DNA of 45,840 bases, from contig CACJVQ010000008.1 in NCBI GenBank assembly GCA_902596915.1, positions 1 to 45,840 of the forward strand. The letters are read 5' to 3'. The position numbers and the translations under genes were made by a program. Under the pieces are notes generated by a model. That model ran no database searches. It had not been told where the DNA came from and saw only the letters and a program-made list of their open reading frames with translations. Below are positions 1-11,026 of the stretch, piece after piece. Each line of letters starts with the position of its first letter. Position 1 is the stretch's first letter. The DNA comes from an uncultured Pelagibacteraceae bacterium (lineage in GTDB: Bacteria > Pseudomonadota > Alphaproteobacteria > Pelagibacterales > Pelagibacteraceae).

Positions 1-1
1 A

Positions 2-1222
2 AAAGGAAGAGAGTGGATAATCAACGAAGTTAAATCCTCTGAACTTAGAGGACGTGGTGGAGCTGGTTTCCCAACTGGTCTAAAATGGTCGTTTGCACCT
101 AAAGAGGTGGGGTCTAGACCACATTATTTAGTTATCAATGCTGATGAGTCCGAACCGGGAACATGCAAAGATAGAGATATATTAAGATTTGAACCTCACA
201 AATTAATAGAAGGATGTTTAATTGCTTCTTACGCAGTTAATGCCCATAAATGTTATATTTATATAAGAGGTGAATATTTTAACGAAGGGCAAAAACTTCA
301 AACTGCAATCGATGAGGCTTATAAAAATAATTTAATTGGTAAAAATGCCTTAAATTCAGGATGGGATTTAGATATTTATATTCATTATGGTGCAGGTGCT
401 TATATTTGTGGTGAAGAAACTGCACTACTTGAGAGTTTGGAAGGAAAAAAAGGTCAACCAAGATTAAAGCCACCATTTCCTGCATTAATTGGATTATATG
501 GATGTCCTACTATAATTAATAATGTTGAAACTGTTGCAGCTGTTCCTACAATTCTAAGACGAGGTGCAAAATGGTTTAGTTCACTTGGAAGGCCTAAAAA
601 TACTGGAACAAAAATTTATTGTATTTCTGGAAATGTAAATAACCCATGTAACGTAGAGGAAGAAATGGGAATTCCACTTAAAGAATTAATTGAAACTCAT
701 GCTGGTGGTGTAGTTGGTGGATGGGACAATCTTAAAGCTGTGATACCTGGTGGATCCTCTATGCCAATGTTGCCTAAAGAAATTTGCGAAAATATGAAAA
801 TGGATTTTGATGCATGTGTAGAAAATAAAACAGGACTAGGAACAGCTGGTATTGTTGTGATCAATAATGACCAAGATATTATTAAGTGCATGGCAAGAAT
901 AGCTAGATTTTATAAACATGAGAGTTGTGGTCAGTGCACACCATGTAGGGAAGGCTCTGGATGGATGTGGAGAATGTTGGAAAGAATGGCAGCAGGTGAG
1001 GCAACTCCAGATGAAGTGGATATGCTTTTTGATGTAACCAAACAAATAGAAGGTCATACAATTTGTGCATTTGGTGAAGGTTCCTCTTGGCCAGTTCAAG
1101 GATTAATCAGACATTTTAAAGATGAAATATTAGAGAGAAATAAATTTGATCCAGTCGTTAAAAAACAAAAAAATATTCCATATCTGGTTGATCAACATTT
1201 ATTAGAAAAGGAAAATGCCTAA
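2..1222 (+). CDS. nuoF: NADH-quinone oxidoreductase subunit F (5' partial)
   Basis: This is the FMN- and NADH-binding subunit of the peripheral arm of respiratory complex I, which takes electrons from NADH. The gene is cut by the left window edge: the frame is open from base 2, so about 20-25 N-terminal residues are missing compared with the usual 425-445. Visible signatures are the glycine-rich [10 protein letters not shown] loop (codons 17-26 of the fragment), [33 protein letters not shown], and the N3 [4Fe-4S] ligands in [10 protein letters not shown] with a later TICAFGEG cysteine. An in-frame GTG at 107 is internal, not a start, because conserved NuoF sequence precedes it. The 3' end overlaps nuoG by 8 bases, so the two are probably translationally coupled; nuoA-E presumably lie upstream. 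Confidence 0.97.
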   Translation, partial: KGREWIINEVKSSELRGRGGAGFPTGLKWSFAPKEVGSRPHYLVINADESEPGTCKDRDILRFEPHKLIEGCLIASYAVNAHKCYIYIRGEYFNEGQKLQTAIDEAYKNNLIGKNALNSGWDLDIYIHYGAGAYICGEETALLESLEGKKGQPRLKPPFPALIGLYGCPTIINNVETVAAVPTILRRGAKWFSSLGRPKNTGTKIYCISGNVNNPCNVEEEMGIPLKELIETHAGGVVGGWDNLKAVIPGGSSMPMLPKEICENMKMDFDACVENKTGLGTAGIVVINNDQDIIKCMARIARFYKHESCGQCTPCREGSGWMWRMLERMAAGEATPDEVDMLFDVTKQIEGHTICAFGEGSSWPVQGLIRHFKDEILERNKFDPVVKKQKNIPYLVDQHLLEKENA

Positions 1223-3242
1223 ACTAAAAGTAAACGATATCGATATTGAAGTTGAAGATGGTCTAACGGTACTCCAAGCATGTGAACAGGCTGGTGCTGA
1301 AATACCAAGATTTTGTTATCATGAAAAACTTTCCATAGCTGGAAATTGTCGTATGTGTTTGGTTGAAATGGAAAAGTCACCAAAACCAATAGCCTCATGT
1401 GCAATGCCTGCAACTGAAGGAATGGTTATTAAAACAAATACAGAAAAAGTTGAAAAAGCAAGAAAAGGTGTGATGGAGTTTTTACTTGCTAACCATCCCT
1501 TAGATTGTCCTGTTTGTGATCAAGGTGGTGAATGTGATTTACAGGATCAATCAATGTTTTATGGAATCGATAAATCAAGATTTAAAGAGAATAAAAGACA
1601 TGTACCTGAAAAGTACATGGGTCCGTTAATAAAAACACAAATGACTAGATGTATTCATTGTACTAGATGTATTAGATTTGCTACTGAAGTAGCGGGAGTG
1701 CCAGAATTAGGAGCGATAGGACGTGGAGAAAATATGGAAATTACTACATATTTAGAGAAATCTATGGAGTCTGAAATGTCTGCAAATGTAATAGATTTAT
1801 GTCCAGTTGGTGCATTAACTTCTAAACCTTATGTTTTTGAAGCTAGACCATGGGAGCTTAAAAAGACTGAAACAATTGATGTTATGGATGCTGTTGGGTC
1901 AAACATTAGAGTGGATACTTACGATTGGGAAGTAAAAAGGGTTTTACCAAGAATTAATGAGGAAATTAATGAGGAGTGGATTTCTGACAAAACAAGATAT
2001 GCATGTGATGGATTAAAAAATCAACGATTAGACATCCCATATATTAAAAATAATGGAAATTTTGAAGAAATAAGTTGGCATGATGCATACAAAAAAATCA
2101 AAGAAAAAATTTTAAAAACATCACCAGACAAAATAGTTGGTTTAACTGGTGATATGACAAACATGGAAACAATGTTTAGTGTTAAAAACTTATTTCAAAA
2201 AACTTTAAATTCTAGTTATTTAGACTCTAGAGCTAACCATACTTACATAAATTTTGAAAAAAGAAGTAACTACCTATTTAACTCTAGCATAGAAGGGATT
2301 GAAGAAAGCGATCTTATATTATTAATAGGCACAAACCCCAGATTTGAAGCAACTATATTAAACTCAAGAATAAGAAAAACTTATTTAAAAAATAAAACTA
2401 AAATATTTTCTTTAGAGGATATGGGTGATTTAACTTATCCTTATAAAGTTTTAGAAAATAATCCAAAAGTAATAAATGAAATAATTAAAAATGAACACGA
2501 TCTTTCAAATAAAATTGTTAGTGCAGAAAAACCTATAATTATCTTAGGCCAATCAATTTTAAACAGTAACAATAGTGCATATATTTTTGAGGAGTTAAAA
2601 AAGTATTTAACTAGTATTAATAAAATTAATGATAATTGGAATTCACTAAATATTTTGTCAAAAGATGCATCAGCTGTTGGTTCTTATGATTTAGGCATTT
2701 TTTCTTCAAACGATGGAAGCAATAAAACTCTTAAAAAAATTGAAGATAATGAAGCAGAGATTGTTTTTTTATTTGGTCAAGATAATCTTAAAATTAAAAA
2801 AAATAATGAGTTTTTAATTTATATTGGAAGTCATGGTGATGTAGGTGCAGGTATGGCAGACCTTATTTTGCCTGGTGCTGCATACACTGAACAAGATGGC
2901 TATTTCACTAACTTAGAAGGAAAGCTCCAAAAAGCTTATAAAGCATCATATCCACCAGGAGAAGCCAAAGAAGATTGGCAAATAATTAATGAGTTATCAT
3001 CTGTAATCAGTGGAAAGGCTTTATTTGATAATAAAACGGTACTAATTAAATCCATGCATGACTATCTAAATAATGAAAATATTAAAAAATTTGAAGTACC
3101 TTCGTATAACTTAAGTGATGAAAAAATATTAGTTGAGGATATTGATTATTATTATTCTAATACAATTGCTCGCGCATCCAAAACAATGTCCGAATGTAGA
3201 TACGCAAGAACTAATTTGAAAAAAACTGGAACCGAGGGTTAA
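1215..3242 (+). CDS. nuoG: NADH-quinone oxidoreductase subunit G
   Basis: This is the largest peripheral-arm subunit of complex I and carries several iron-sulfur clusters between NuoF and the membrane arm. Residues 1-80 form a [2Fe-2S] ferredoxin domain with Cys34, Cys45, Cys48 and Cys62. It is followed by the [12 protein letters not shown] motif of the His/Cys-ligated cluster, then CIHCTRC with a distal cysteine in [10 protein letters not shown]. The remaining 400 or so residues are the degenerate molybdopterin-oxidoreductase-like domain, which is lysine/asparagine-rich and much less conserved. At 675 aa it is within the usual alphaproteobacterial range. The ATG lies inside the end of nuoF, and the TAA shares one base with the nuoH ATG. 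Confidence 0.97.
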   Translation: MPKLKVNDIDIEVEDGLTVLQACEQAGAEIPRFCYHEKLSIAGNCRMCLVEMEKSPKPIASCAMPATEGMVIKTNTEKVEKARKGVMEFLLANHPLDCPVCDQGGECDLQDQSMFYGIDKSRFKENKRHVPEKYMGPLIKTQMTRCIHCTRCIRFATEVAGVPELGAIGRGENMEITTYLEKSMESEMSANVIDLCPVGALTSKPYVFEARPWELKKTETIDVMDAVGSNIRVDTYDWEVKRVLPRINEEINEEWISDKTRYACDGLKNQRLDIPYIKNNGNFEEISWHDAYKKIKEKILKTSPDKIVGLTGDMTNMETMFSVKNLFQKTLNSSYLDSRANHTYINFEKRSNYLFNSSIEGIEESDLILLIGTNPRFEATILNSRIRKTYLKNKTKIFSLEDMGDLTYPYKVLENNPKVINEIIKNEHDLSNKIVSAEKPIIILGQSILNSNNSAYIFEELKKYLTSINKINDNWNSLNILSKDASAVGSYDLGIFSSNDGSNKTLKKIEDNEAEIVFLFGQDNLKIKKNNEFLIYIGSHGDVGAGMADLILPGAAYTEQDGYFTNLEGKLQKAYKASYPPGEAKEDWQIINELSSVISGKALFDNKTVLIKSMHDYLNNENIKKFEVPSYNLSDEKILVEDIDYYYSNTIARASKTMSECRYARTNLKKTGTEG

Positions 3243-4243
3243 TGGACTCTTATTTTTCAATATTATTTACTGAAGTTTATAAAATTTTATTTTTATTAAT
3301 ACCTGTTTTAGTTTCTGTAGCAATGATAGTTTGGCTTGATAGAAGAGTTTGGGCCTTTGTACAAAAAAGGAGAGGACCTAATGTTGTTGGCCCATTTGGT
3401 TTATTTCAATCATTAGCTGATGCATTAAAATATATCTTTAAAGAAATAATAATACCTGCAAGCTCAAATAAGATTGTATTTGTATTAGCTCCAGTCGTGA
3501 CTATGACATTAGCATTAATATCATGGGCTGTAATACCATTTGGTGAAGATTTTGTTCTAGCTGACATCAATGTTGGTATTTTATATCTTTTCGCAGTTTC
3601 ATCATTAGGTGTATATGGAATAATTATGGGAGGATGGGCCTCCAATTCTAAATACCCTTTTTTAGGTGCAATCAGATCTGCTGCACAAATGGTATCATAT
3701 GAAGTTTCAATAGGAGTCATAATAATCAATGTTCTATTATGTGTTGGATCTTTAAACTTAAGTGACATCGTTATGGCACAACAAAATTTATGGTTTGTGA
3801 TTCCTTTGTTTCCTATGTTTGTAATTTTTTTTATTTCTGCACTAGCAGAAACAAATCGCCCTCCATTTGATTTACCAGAAGCAGAAGCAGAATTAGTTGC
3901 AGGATATCAAACTGAATATTCAGGAATGATGTATGCTATGTTTTGGTTAGGAGAGTATGCAAATATTTTGTTAATGTGTGCAATGGGATCAGTTTTATTT
4001 TTGGGTGGTTGGTTATCTCCAATAGATATCTTCCCATTTAATGCTATTCCAGGTCCTTTTTGGTTAATCTTTAAAATATTATTTTTATTTATTTTATTTG
4101 CGTTAGTTAAAGCAACTGTTCCAAGGTACAGATATGACCAATTAATGAAGCTTGGTTGGAAAATATTTCTCCCATTTTCACTGTTTTATGTTGTTTTAAC
4201 TTCAAGTTTTTTACTATATTTTGATTTGCTACCAGGAAAATAA
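3242..4243 (+). CDS. nuoH: NADH-quinone oxidoreductase subunit H
   Basis: This membrane subunit of complex I joins the peripheral and membrane arms and forms much of the quinone chamber. The 333-residue protein has about eight hydrophobic spans. Family signatures are visible: [19 protein letters not shown] near residue 40 and the acidic loop [20 protein letters not shown] near residue 205, whose glutamates are linked to quinone and proton coupling in characterised complex I. The start overlaps the nuoG stop by one base (TAATG), with a G-rich purine stretch (cgaggg) just upstream that can serve as ribosome binding site. It is followed without a gap by nuoI. Confidence 0.97.
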   Translation: MDSYFSILFTEVYKILFLLIPVLVSVAMIVWLDRRVWAFVQKRRGPNVVGPFGLFQSLADALKYIFKEIIIPASSNKIVFVLAPVVTMTLALISWAVIPFGEDFVLADINVGILYLFAVSSLGVYGIIMGGWASNSKYPFLGAIRSAAQMVSYEVSIGVIIINVLLCVGSLNLSDIVMAQQNLWFVIPLFPMFVIFFISALAETNRPPFDLPEAEAELVAGYQTEYSGMMYAMFWLGEYANILLMCAMGSVLFLGGWLSPIDIFPFNAIPGPFWLIFKILFLFILFALVKATVPRYRYDQLMKLGWKIFLPFSLFYVVLTSSFLLYFDLLPGK

Positions 4244-4729
4244 ATGAAAATTTCAAGATTGTTAAAAACTATACTCATGATTGATTTTGTGACTGGTTTA
4301 TTAATTGCAATAAAAGAGACTTTTAAAGCAAAAAAAACAATTAATTATCCTTTTGAAAAAGGATCCTTAGGAACAAGATCTAGAGGTGAGCATGCTCTTA
4401 GAAGATATCCTAACGGAGAAGAGAGATGCATAGCTTGTAAGCTCTGTGAAGCCGTATGTCCAGCCCAGGCTATTACAATTGAATCAAAGGAAAGAGATGA
4501 TGGAAGTAGAAAAACCATAAGATACGATATTGATATGCTTAAGTGTATATACTGCGGTCTTTGTGAAGAATCTTGTCCTGTGGATGCAATTGTTCAAGGT
4601 CCGAATTTTGAATTTGCAACGGAGTCTAGAGAAGAGCTTTATTATACAAAAGAAAAACTTTTGGAAAATGGAGACAGGTGGGAAAACATTTTAGCTGCTA
4701 ATATTAAGGCTGATAGTTCTCACAGATAA
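4244..4729 (+). CDS. nuoI: NADH-quinone oxidoreductase subunit I
   Basis: This 161-residue ferredoxin-like subunit carries the N6a and N6b [4Fe-4S] clusters that pass electrons to N2 near the quinone site. Two CxxCxxCxxxCP motifs are visible, [12 protein letters not shown] and [12 protein letters not shown], separated by about 35 residues, which is diagnostic. An amphipathic N-terminal stretch ([21 protein letters not shown]) is expected to anchor it at the membrane. The start codon follows the nuoH stop directly, and four bases separate it from nuoJ. Length matches the family. Confidence 0.97.
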   Translation: MKISRLLKTILMIDFVTGLLIAIKETFKAKKTINYPFEKGSLGTRSRGEHALRRYPNGEERCIACKLCEAVCPAQAITIESKERDDGSRKTIRYDIDMLKCIYCGLCEESCPVDAIVQGPNFEFATESREELYYTKEKLLENGDRWENILAANIKADSSHR

Positions 4730-4733
4730 CCTT

Positions 4734-5369
4734 ATGATTGCACATTCAGTTTTCTTCTACATTTTCTCCTTAATAGCTATTGTTTCTGCAGTCATGGTAA
4801 CAGTTTCAAAAAATACGGTTCACTCAGTATTTTTTTTAATACTAGATTTCATAAGCATATCCTGTTTGTTTATTATGATAGGAGCAGAATTTTTAGGTAT
4901 GATTATGCTAATAGTTTACGTGGGAGCTGTTGCAGTTTTATTTTTATTTGTTGTGATGATGTTAAACGTAGCTGAACAAAAAGGTCAGTGGTTTAGCTCA
5001 AGGTGGGATGGTGGAACTCATATACCAGTTGGCTTATTAGTTAGCTTAATTATTTTTTTTGAACTTATAATTGTAATTGGAGGATGGAAGTATAAACCTG
5101 ATTTATTAAATAGCCTTTCTATAAATATATCTACTGAAGTCACTAATACTAGATCTATTGGAAATGTCTTATATACGGATTATATACTTCTATTTCAAAT
5201 TTCAGGAATGATTTTGTTAGTTGCTATGATAGGAGCAATTGTTTTAACGTATAGAGAAAGAGCCGGTGTTAAAAGACAAAGTTATGTTAAGCAAATTTCT
5301 AGAGAAAGAGATGAAGGTGTTGATTTAGTTGAGGCTGAGAGAAATAAAGGAGTTAAAATAGATGCTTAG
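4734..5369 (+). CDS. nuoJ: NADH-quinone oxidoreductase subunit J
   Basis: This is a hydrophobic 211-residue subunit of the complex I membrane arm with about five transmembrane spans. It belongs to the NuoJ/ND6 family, recognised by its position between nuoI and nuoK and by conserved helix-3 residues ([20 protein letters not shown]), including the glycine/tyrosine region that forms the pi-bulge linked to coupling. The C-terminal tail after residue 175 is charged and probably cytoplasmic. It ends in TAG, one of the few TAG stops in the window, 8 bases inside nuoK, which suggests coupled translation. Confidence 0.95.
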   Translation: MIAHSVFFYIFSLIAIVSAVMVTVSKNTVHSVFFLILDFISISCLFIMIGAEFLGMIMLIVYVGAVAVLFLFVVMMLNVAEQKGQWFSSRWDGGTHIPVGLLVSLIIFFELIIVIGGWKYKPDLLNSLSINISTEVTNTRSIGNVLYTDYILLFQISGMILLVAMIGAIVLTYRERAGVKRQSYVKQISRERDEGVDLVEAERNKGVKIDA

Positions 5370-5673
5370 CATAGGTTTAGGACATTATTTAACATTAGCT
5401 GCAATTATATTTACTATTGGTGTTGTAGGAATTTTCCTTAATAGAAAAAATGTAATAGTTATTTTAATGAGTATTGAATTAATTTTACTTGCAGTAAACA
5501 TAAACCTTGTTGCCTTTTCAATATTTATCAATGATTTAAGTGGGCAAATATTTACACTATTTATTTTAACTGTTGCTGCTGCTGAGGCTGCTATCGGATT
5601 AGCCATAATTGTAGTTTATTTTAGAAATTCAGACACAATAAGAGTTGAAGAGATTAAAAATTTAAAAGGATAA
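5362..5673 (+). CDS. nuoK: NADH-quinone oxidoreductase subunit K
   Basis: This 103-residue, three-span membrane subunit of complex I (MrpC/ND4L family) helps form a proton path. Visible family features are the start [10 protein letters not shown], the glutamate-containing helix [17 protein letters not shown], and [18 protein letters not shown] with its second conserved acidic residue. A good ribosome binding site (aaaggag) lies about ten bases before the ATG, inside the end of nuoJ, with which it overlaps by 8 bases. A single base separates its stop from nuoL. Confidence 0.96.
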   Translation: MLSIGLGHYLTLAAIIFTIGVVGIFLNRKNVIVILMSIELILLAVNINLVAFSIFINDLSGQIFTLFILTVAAAEAAIGLAIIVVYFRNSDTIRVEEIKNLKG

Positions 5674-5674
5674 A

Positions 5675-7588
5675 ATGGAATACCTAATTTTATTTCTACC
5701 TCTAATAGGAGCTCTAATTAGTGGTTTTTTTGGAAAGAAAATAGGAGATAGAAATTCTCAAATTTTAACAAGTTCGTTTGTGAGTATTTCAGCAATACTC
5801 TCTTTATCTGTTTTATATAAAGTTATTAGTTCAGATTATTCAAACAATCTTGTTATAGCTACTTGGATCAATTCTGGAACATTAAATGTGAACTGGTCAA
5901 TAAAAATTGATGCCTTATCAGCAGTTATGTTTGTTGTAGTAAATTTTGTTTCAGCTTTAGTTCATATTTATTCAATTGGATACATGTCACATGATCCTCA
6001 CAAAACAAGATTTATGGCATATTTGTCCTTATTCACTTTTGCAATGTTAACATTAGTAAGTTCAGATAATTTTATTCAATTATTTTTTGGCTGGGAAGGT
6101 GTAGGTCTATGCTCATATTTTTTAATTGGATTTTGGTTTAAAAAAGAAAGCGCAAATAAGGCAGCGATAAAAGCATTTGTTGTTAATAGAGTTGGCGACT
6201 TTGGTTTAGCACTTGGAATTTTTCTGATTTTTTATATTTTTGGTACAGTCAATTATGATGAGGTTTTTGAACAAATCCCAAACGTATTAGATAAAAAAAT
6301 AAATTTTATTGGTATTAATATAGAAATTATTGATTTGATTTGTTTGCTTTTATTAATTGGAGCAATGGGTAAATCAGCTCAATTTTTATTACATACCTGG
6401 TTGCCTGATGCTATGGAGGGCCCAACACCAGTATCCGCATTAATTCATGCAGCAACAATGGTAACAGCAGGGGTGTTTCTGATTGTTAGATGCTCACCTA
6501 TATATGAATACTCTCCATTAGCTCTCACAGTTATAACCATAATTGGAATGACTACTGCTTTCTTTGCAGCAACAGTTGCACTTGTTCAAAATGATATAAA
6601 AAAAATTATTGCTTATTCTACTTGTAGTCAATTGGGCTATATGTTTTTTGCTGCTGGAGTAGGTGCTTACAACGTTGCGATGTTTCATCTATTTACACAT
6701 GCCTTTTTTAAAGCTTTGCTATTTTTAGGAGCTGGTGCTGTAATTCATTCATTTCATGAAGAACAAGATATAAATAAAATGGGTGGAGTTATAAAGAAAC
6801 TCCCATACACATATGTATTAATGCTCATAGGAACTCTTGCTTTAACAGGTTTTCCTTTTTTATCAGGTTTCTATTCTAAAGATGCAATAATAGAATTTGC
6901 GTACCTAAGAGGAAATGGAGTTGGAATACTTGCGGCTTATGTGGGTATTGTCACAGCTTTATTAACATCAATTTACTCTTGGAGACTTATTTTTAAAACA
7001 TTCCATGGTAATTTTAATAATAAAGAACTTAGTGTTGATAAAATACACGAGTCTCCTTTGATTATGATTGCCCCGTTAGTAATCTTGGCAGTAGGAGCTA
7101 TTTTTGCAGGTATGGCGTTTAAAGGTTTATTTATAGGGCATGAAATAGCATATGAATTTTGGGGTAAATCTATAAAATTTTTAGAACCACTTAGCACAGA
7201 TCATCCTCCAACATGGTTTTTATTTTTAACACCTATACTTGTTACCGCTGCAATTCCATTTTCTTATTATTTATATCTAAAAAATAAAAATATAGTTATA
7301 GGATTGAAAGAAATGAATGATCCAATTTATCAATTTTTAGTTAAAAAATGGTACTTTGATGAAATATACGATTACTTATTTGTTAATCCTTCAAAAAGAA
7401 TTGGAAAGTATTTATGGAAAAAAGTTGATGGATCAATAATAGATAAATTTGGTCCTGATGGGATTTCAAGTGTAATTAAAAATTTATCAATTAAAGCAGT
7501 CAAATTTCAATCTGGATTTATTTATCAATATGCATTTGTTATGTTGATTGGATTTTCAGTTTTACTAACAATACTTATATTAAACTGA
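5675..7588 (+). CDS. nuoL: NADH-quinone oxidoreductase subunit L
   Basis: This 637-residue antiporter-like subunit sits at the far end of the complex I membrane arm and is one of three related proton-translocating modules. It has roughly 14-16 hydrophobic spans. Conserved stretches include GWEGVGLCSYFLIGFW with the key glutamate, and the lysine/histidine helices in GAMGKSAQFLLHTWLPDAMEG and PVSALIHAATMVTAG. The C-terminal portion contains the long amphipathic lateral helix region and a final membrane anchor typical of NuoL and absent from NuoM and NuoN. An aaaagga ribosome binding site precedes the ATG. The stop overlaps nuoM by one base (TGATG). Confidence 0.97.
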   Translation: MEYLILFLPLIGALISGFFGKKIGDRNSQILTSSFVSISAILSLSVLYKVISSDYSNNLVIATWINSGTLNVNWSIKIDALSAVMFVVVNFVSALVHIYSIGYMSHDPHKTRFMAYLSLFTFAMLTLVSSDNFIQLFFGWEGVGLCSYFLIGFWFKKESANKAAIKAFVVNRVGDFGLALGIFLIFYIFGTVNYDEVFEQIPNVLDKKINFIGINIEIIDLICLLLLIGAMGKSAQFLLHTWLPDAMEGPTPVSALIHAATMVTAGVFLIVRCSPIYEYSPLALTVITIIGMTTAFFAATVALVQNDIKKIIAYSTCSQLGYMFFAAGVGAYNVAMFHLFTHAFFKALLFLGAGAVIHSFHEEQDINKMGGVIKKLPYTYVLMLIGTLALTGFPFLSGFYSKDAIIEFAYLRGNGVGILAAYVGIVTALLTSIYSWRLIFKTFHGNFNNKELSVDKIHESPLIMIAPLVILAVGAIFAGMAFKGLFIGHEIAYEFWGKSIKFLEPLSTDHPPTWFLFLTPILVTAAIPFSYYLYLKNKNIVIGLKEMNDPIYQFLVKKWYFDEIYDYLFVNPSKRIGKYLWKKVDGSIIDKFGPDGISSVIKNLSIKAVKFQSGFIYQYAFVMLIGFSVLLTILILN

Positions 7589-9084
7589 TGAACTTTCCAA
7601 TTTTATCGTCCTTAATTTTGTTACCTACAATAGGTGCTTTATTTATATTATTCACAAAATCATCAAGTGAAAAATATCAAAGTTCCAAATATGTAGCTTT
7701 GTTTATTTCTTTAGCAAATTTTTTATTATCTTTATATCTTTGGTATGTTTTTGATAAAAATACAGTAGACTTTCAGTTTGTAGAAAATAGAGTATGGTTA
7801 TCAGGATTTATAAATTATAAAGTTGGAATAGATGGTATTTCAATTTTATTTGTAATATTAACAACTTTCATAACTCCAATTTGCATTATTTCAGTTAATG
7901 CCACAATTACAAATAGACTTAAGGATTTCTTAATTGCCATATTAATAATGGAAACATTTATGATTGGTGTTTTCTGTTCACTTGATCTAGTAGTATTTTA
8001 TTTATTTTTTGAGGCAGGCCTTATACCAATGTTTTTAATAATTGGTATTTGGGGTGGAGAAAGAAGAGTCTACTCGGCTTTTAAATTTTTTCTGTATACT
8101 TTATTAGGATCAGTTCTAATGTTGGTTGCTATTATTTCAATTTATTGGATAACAGGAACCACTGATGTTGAAAAACTTTATGAACTTGGCATAAAGGCTG
8201 AATATCAAAATTTATTATGGTTAGCATTTTTCAGTTCTTTTGCAGTTAAAACTCCTATGTGGCCAGTACATACGTGGCTCCCAGATGCTCATGTAGAAGC
8301 TCCAACTGTTGGATCTGTATTGCTAGCAGCAATATTGCTTAAAATGGCTGGATATGGATTTATTAGATTTTCACTGGGATTATTCCCTTTAGCTTCTGAA
8401 AATTTCACAATGTTAGTCTATATCTTGAGTTTAATTGCAATTATTTACACATCACTTGTTGCTTTGATGCAAGAAGATATGAAAAAACTCATAGCATACT
8501 CATCAGTCGCTCATATGGGTTTTGTAACATTAGGAATCTTTACAATGACCCAACAAGGTATTGAAGGAAGTATTTTCCAAATGATTAGTCATGGACTCGT
8601 ATCTGCTGCACTTTTCTTAAGTGTTGGAGTTGTTTATGAAAGGCATCATACAAGACTAATAAATAAATATGGTGGTTTAGTTTCCATAATGCCGAGATAT
8701 GCAATAGTTTTTATGGTATTTACACTAGGGGCCTTAGGACTACCTGGAACATCAGGTTTTATTGGAGAATTTTTAATTCTAATGGGTGCATTCGAGAAAA
8801 ATATATTAGTAGCGATGATTGCAAGTTTAGGAGTAATTTTAGGGGCAGCATATATGCTGTGGTTATTCAAAAGGGTTGTTTTTGGAGAAATAGCTAATCA
8901 AGAGTTAAAAAGCATGAAAGATTTAAAAACTTTTGAAATTATAACTTTAACAGCTCTAGTAGTACCAATTCTATTTTTTGGTTTTTATCCAGAGCCTTTA
9001 ATGAATTCAATCGAAGCATCAGTCGAGAATACTTTAAACATGTACAACTTTGACTTAATTAACAACCTTGCATCAAAAGACTAA
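7588..9084 (+). CDS. nuoM: NADH-quinone oxidoreductase subunit M
   Basis: This is the second antiporter-like proton-pumping subunit of complex I, 498 residues with about 14 transmembrane spans. Diagnostic segments are FFEAGLIPMFLIIGIWGG (conserved glutamate), TPMWPVHTWLPDAHVEAPT and SVLLAAILLKMAGYG (conserved lysine). It lacks the C-terminal lateral helix of NuoL, which separates it from its paralogue. The gene overlaps nuoL and nuoN by one base at each end, so the three antiporter subunits form one tightly coupled translational block. Confidence 0.97.
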   Translation: MNFPILSSLILLPTIGALFILFTKSSSEKYQSSKYVALFISLANFLLSLYLWYVFDKNTVDFQFVENRVWLSGFINYKVGIDGISILFVILTTFITPICIISVNATITNRLKDFLIAILIMETFMIGVFCSLDLVVFYLFFEAGLIPMFLIIGIWGGERRVYSAFKFFLYTLLGSVLMLVAIISIYWITGTTDVEKLYELGIKAEYQNLLWLAFFSSFAVKTPMWPVHTWLPDAHVEAPTVGSVLLAAILLKMAGYGFIRFSLGLFPLASENFTMLVYILSLIAIIYTSLVALMQEDMKKLIAYSSVAHMGFVTLGIFTMTQQGIEGSIFQMISHGLVSAALFLSVGVVYERHHTRLINKYGGLVSIMPRYAIVFMVFTLGALGLPGTSGFIGEFLILMGAFEKNILVAMIASLGVILGAAYMLWLFKRVVFGEIANQELKSMKDLKTFEIITLTALVVPILFFGFYPEPLMNSIEASVENTLNMYNFDLINNLASKD

Positions 9085-10499
9085 TGGAAAATTTACAATA
9101 TATATTACCTGAAATCTTCATATCGGCATCTATAATGCTATTTTTACTATTTGGAGTTTTCAAAAAAAATAGTGCAAATTTAATTTATAATTTAGCTACT
9201 ATATCTTTAGTTATTTTATTGGCATTAATTATAAATCTCAGCTCATTCAATAAAATTTATTTATTCAATAGTTCGTATTTAATAGATAACTTATCAAATT
9301 ACATGAAGATAATACTCGTAGGTTCTGGAATTTTTGTAATGTTAACTGGATCAAGATATATCCAAGTGATTAATTTAAATAAAATTGAATATCCCATTCT
9401 TATTTTGAGTAGTATTTTGGGAATGATGATAATGATAAGTTCAAATGATTTAATTGTTTTTTACATGGGCCTTGAACTTCAATCATTAGCCCTATATGTT
9501 CTTGCATCGTTCAATAGAGACAACTTGCTCTCCACAGAGTCCGGACTTAAATATTTTGTTCTTAGCGCATTATCATCAGGTTTGCTATTATATGGATGTT
9601 CATTAATTTATGGATTTTCTGAAAGTACGAATTTTGATCAAATACTAATCAATTCTACCGAATTCAATTATGGTACCACGTTTGGGATAGTCTTTATTTT
9701 AGTCGGTCTTGCTTTTAAAATATCAGCTGTACCATTCCATATGTGGGCACCAGATGTTTATCAGGGCTCCCCAACATCTGTAACTCTATTCTTTGCTATA
9801 CTTCCTAAAATAGCAGCACTCTCCGTATTCATTAAATTTTTGTATACACCTTTTGCTAACATGAACGATCAGTGGCAAACTATTATCGTATTTATATCAA
9901 TAGCTTCAATGATATTTGGAGCAGTAGCAGCCATAGGTCAAAAAAATTTAAAAAGGTTAATTGCCTATAGTTCAATTAGTCATATGGGTTATGCTTTAGC
10001 TGGATTGGCAACAGTTAGCAATCAAGGAATACAAAGCTCAATTACTTATATATCAATTTATTTAGTCATGAATTTAGCCTTTTTTAGCTGCTTATTTATG
10101 CTTAAAAGAAATGATAAATATTATGAAAATATAGAGGACCTATCAGGACTTTCTAAAAAACATCCAATTTTGTCTTTCTCGTTGTTAATAGTTTTATTTT
10201 CTTTGGCAGGAATACCCCCGCTTGCAGGTTTTTTTGCGAAATTTTATGTCTTCTTAGCTGTCATAGAACAGTCCATGTATTTTTTAGCAATTGTTGGATT
10301 ACTAGCAACCGTCGTCGCAGCCTTTTATTATCTAAGAATTATAAAAATTATATATTTTGATCCAGAAAAAGAAGAATTCGAAACATCTCATAATCTAGGA
10401 TTAAAAATTACCCTGGCTATTTCAACAATATTTATTTTAGCATACTTTATATACCCGCGCAGCATAACAGAAATAGTATCTAAAATTACTATGATCTAA
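9084..10499 (+). CDS. nuoN: NADH-quinone oxidoreductase subunit N
   Basis: This is the third antiporter-like membrane subunit of complex I, 471 residues, next to NuoK in the assembled complex. Signatures are YMGLELQSLALYVLASFN, FKISAVPFHMWAPDVYQG and SPTSVTLFFAILPKIAAL, which carry the conserved glutamate, lysine and histidine pattern of the family. It is the last nuo gene; its stop shares one base with the birA start (TAATG), so the complex I operon continues without interruption into cofactor genes. Confidence 0.97.
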   Translation: MENLQYILPEIFISASIMLFLLFGVFKKNSANLIYNLATISLVILLALIINLSSFNKIYLFNSSYLIDNLSNYMKIILVGSGIFVMLTGSRYIQVINLNKIEYPILILSSILGMMIMISSNDLIVFYMGLELQSLALYVLASFNRDNLLSTESGLKYFVLSALSSGLLLYGCSLIYGFSESTNFDQILINSTEFNYGTTFGIVFILVGLAFKISAVPFHMWAPDVYQGSPTSVTLFFAILPKIAALSVFIKFLYTPFANMNDQWQTIIVFISIASMIFGAVAAIGQKNLKRLIAYSSISHMGYALAGLATVSNQGIQSSITYISIYLVMNLAFFSCLFMLKRNDKYYENIEDLSGLSKKHPILSFSLLIVLFSLAGIPPLAGFFAKFYVFLAVIEQSMYFLAIVGLLATVVAAFYYLRIIKIIYFDPEKEEFETSHNLGLKITLAISTIFILAYFIYPRSITEIVSKITMI

Positions 10500-11023
10500 T
10501 GAAATTAAAAAAATATTTATACAAAAAAGTTGAAAGCACTAACAACGTAGCACTAAGATTAATTAAGCAAGGCAATCAAAGAGGAATAATTTTAACAGAT
10601 CAACAAACAAAAGGTAAAGGACAAAGAAGAAATAATTGGATATCTATAAAAGGTAATTTATTTTTATCAATCTTCTTTGAAATTAGTAAAAAAATATCCT
10701 TATCAAAGATAACAAATTTTAATTTAAAAATAATTAAAAAAATAATCTATAAAAAAATAAACACTTTAATTCTAATAAAAAAACCCAACGATATATTAAT
10801 AAATAAAAAAAAAGTCTGTGGAATTTTACAAGAAACAATTTTTAAGCAGAATAGAAAATACTTAATTGTAGGAATTGGAATTAATGTATCTAGTAGTCCA
10901 AAAATTAATAATTATCCAACTACATTTTTAAATAATTATACAAATAAAAAATTAAATAGACTTGAATTATTTAAAGAAATTAAATTGATGTATGAAAAAA
11001 ACTTACACTCACTTGGAGTTTAA
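10499..11023 (+). CDS. birA: Biotin--[acetyl-CoA-carboxylase] ligase, catalytic domain only
   Basis: This enzyme attaches biotin to the biotin carboxyl carrier protein of acetyl-CoA carboxylase through a biotinyl-AMP intermediate. The BPL/LplA/LipB catalytic fold is recognisable: ESTN near residue 13, TDQQTKGKGQRRNNW near residue 35 in place of the usual GRGRxGRxW loop, KKPNDILINKKKVCGILQE near residue 93 (family KWPNDI...K..GIL.E), and IVGIGINV near residue 122. At 174 aa it is short: there is no N-terminal DNA-binding helix-turn-helix and no room for the usual C-terminal SH3-like domain, so it should be a ligase without repressor function. It is coupled to nuoN by a one-base overlap and is three bases from coaX. 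A stand-alone biotin ligase at this position after nuoN is common in alphaproteobacteria. Confidence 0.88.
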   Translation: MKLKKYLYKKVESTNNVALRLIKQGNQRGIILTDQQTKGKGQRRNNWISIKGNLFLSIFFEISKKISLSKITNFNLKIIKKIIYKKINTLILIKKPNDILINKKKVCGILQETIFKQNRKYLIVGIGINVSSSPKINNYPTTFLNNYTNKKLNRLELFKEIKLMYEKNLHSLGV

Positions 11024-11026
11024 TAT

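Noticed and set aside
3406-3768. 120-codon open frame on the minus strand opposite nuoH
   Set aside because: It is antisense to conserved NuoH sequence with no ribosome binding site or family resemblance.
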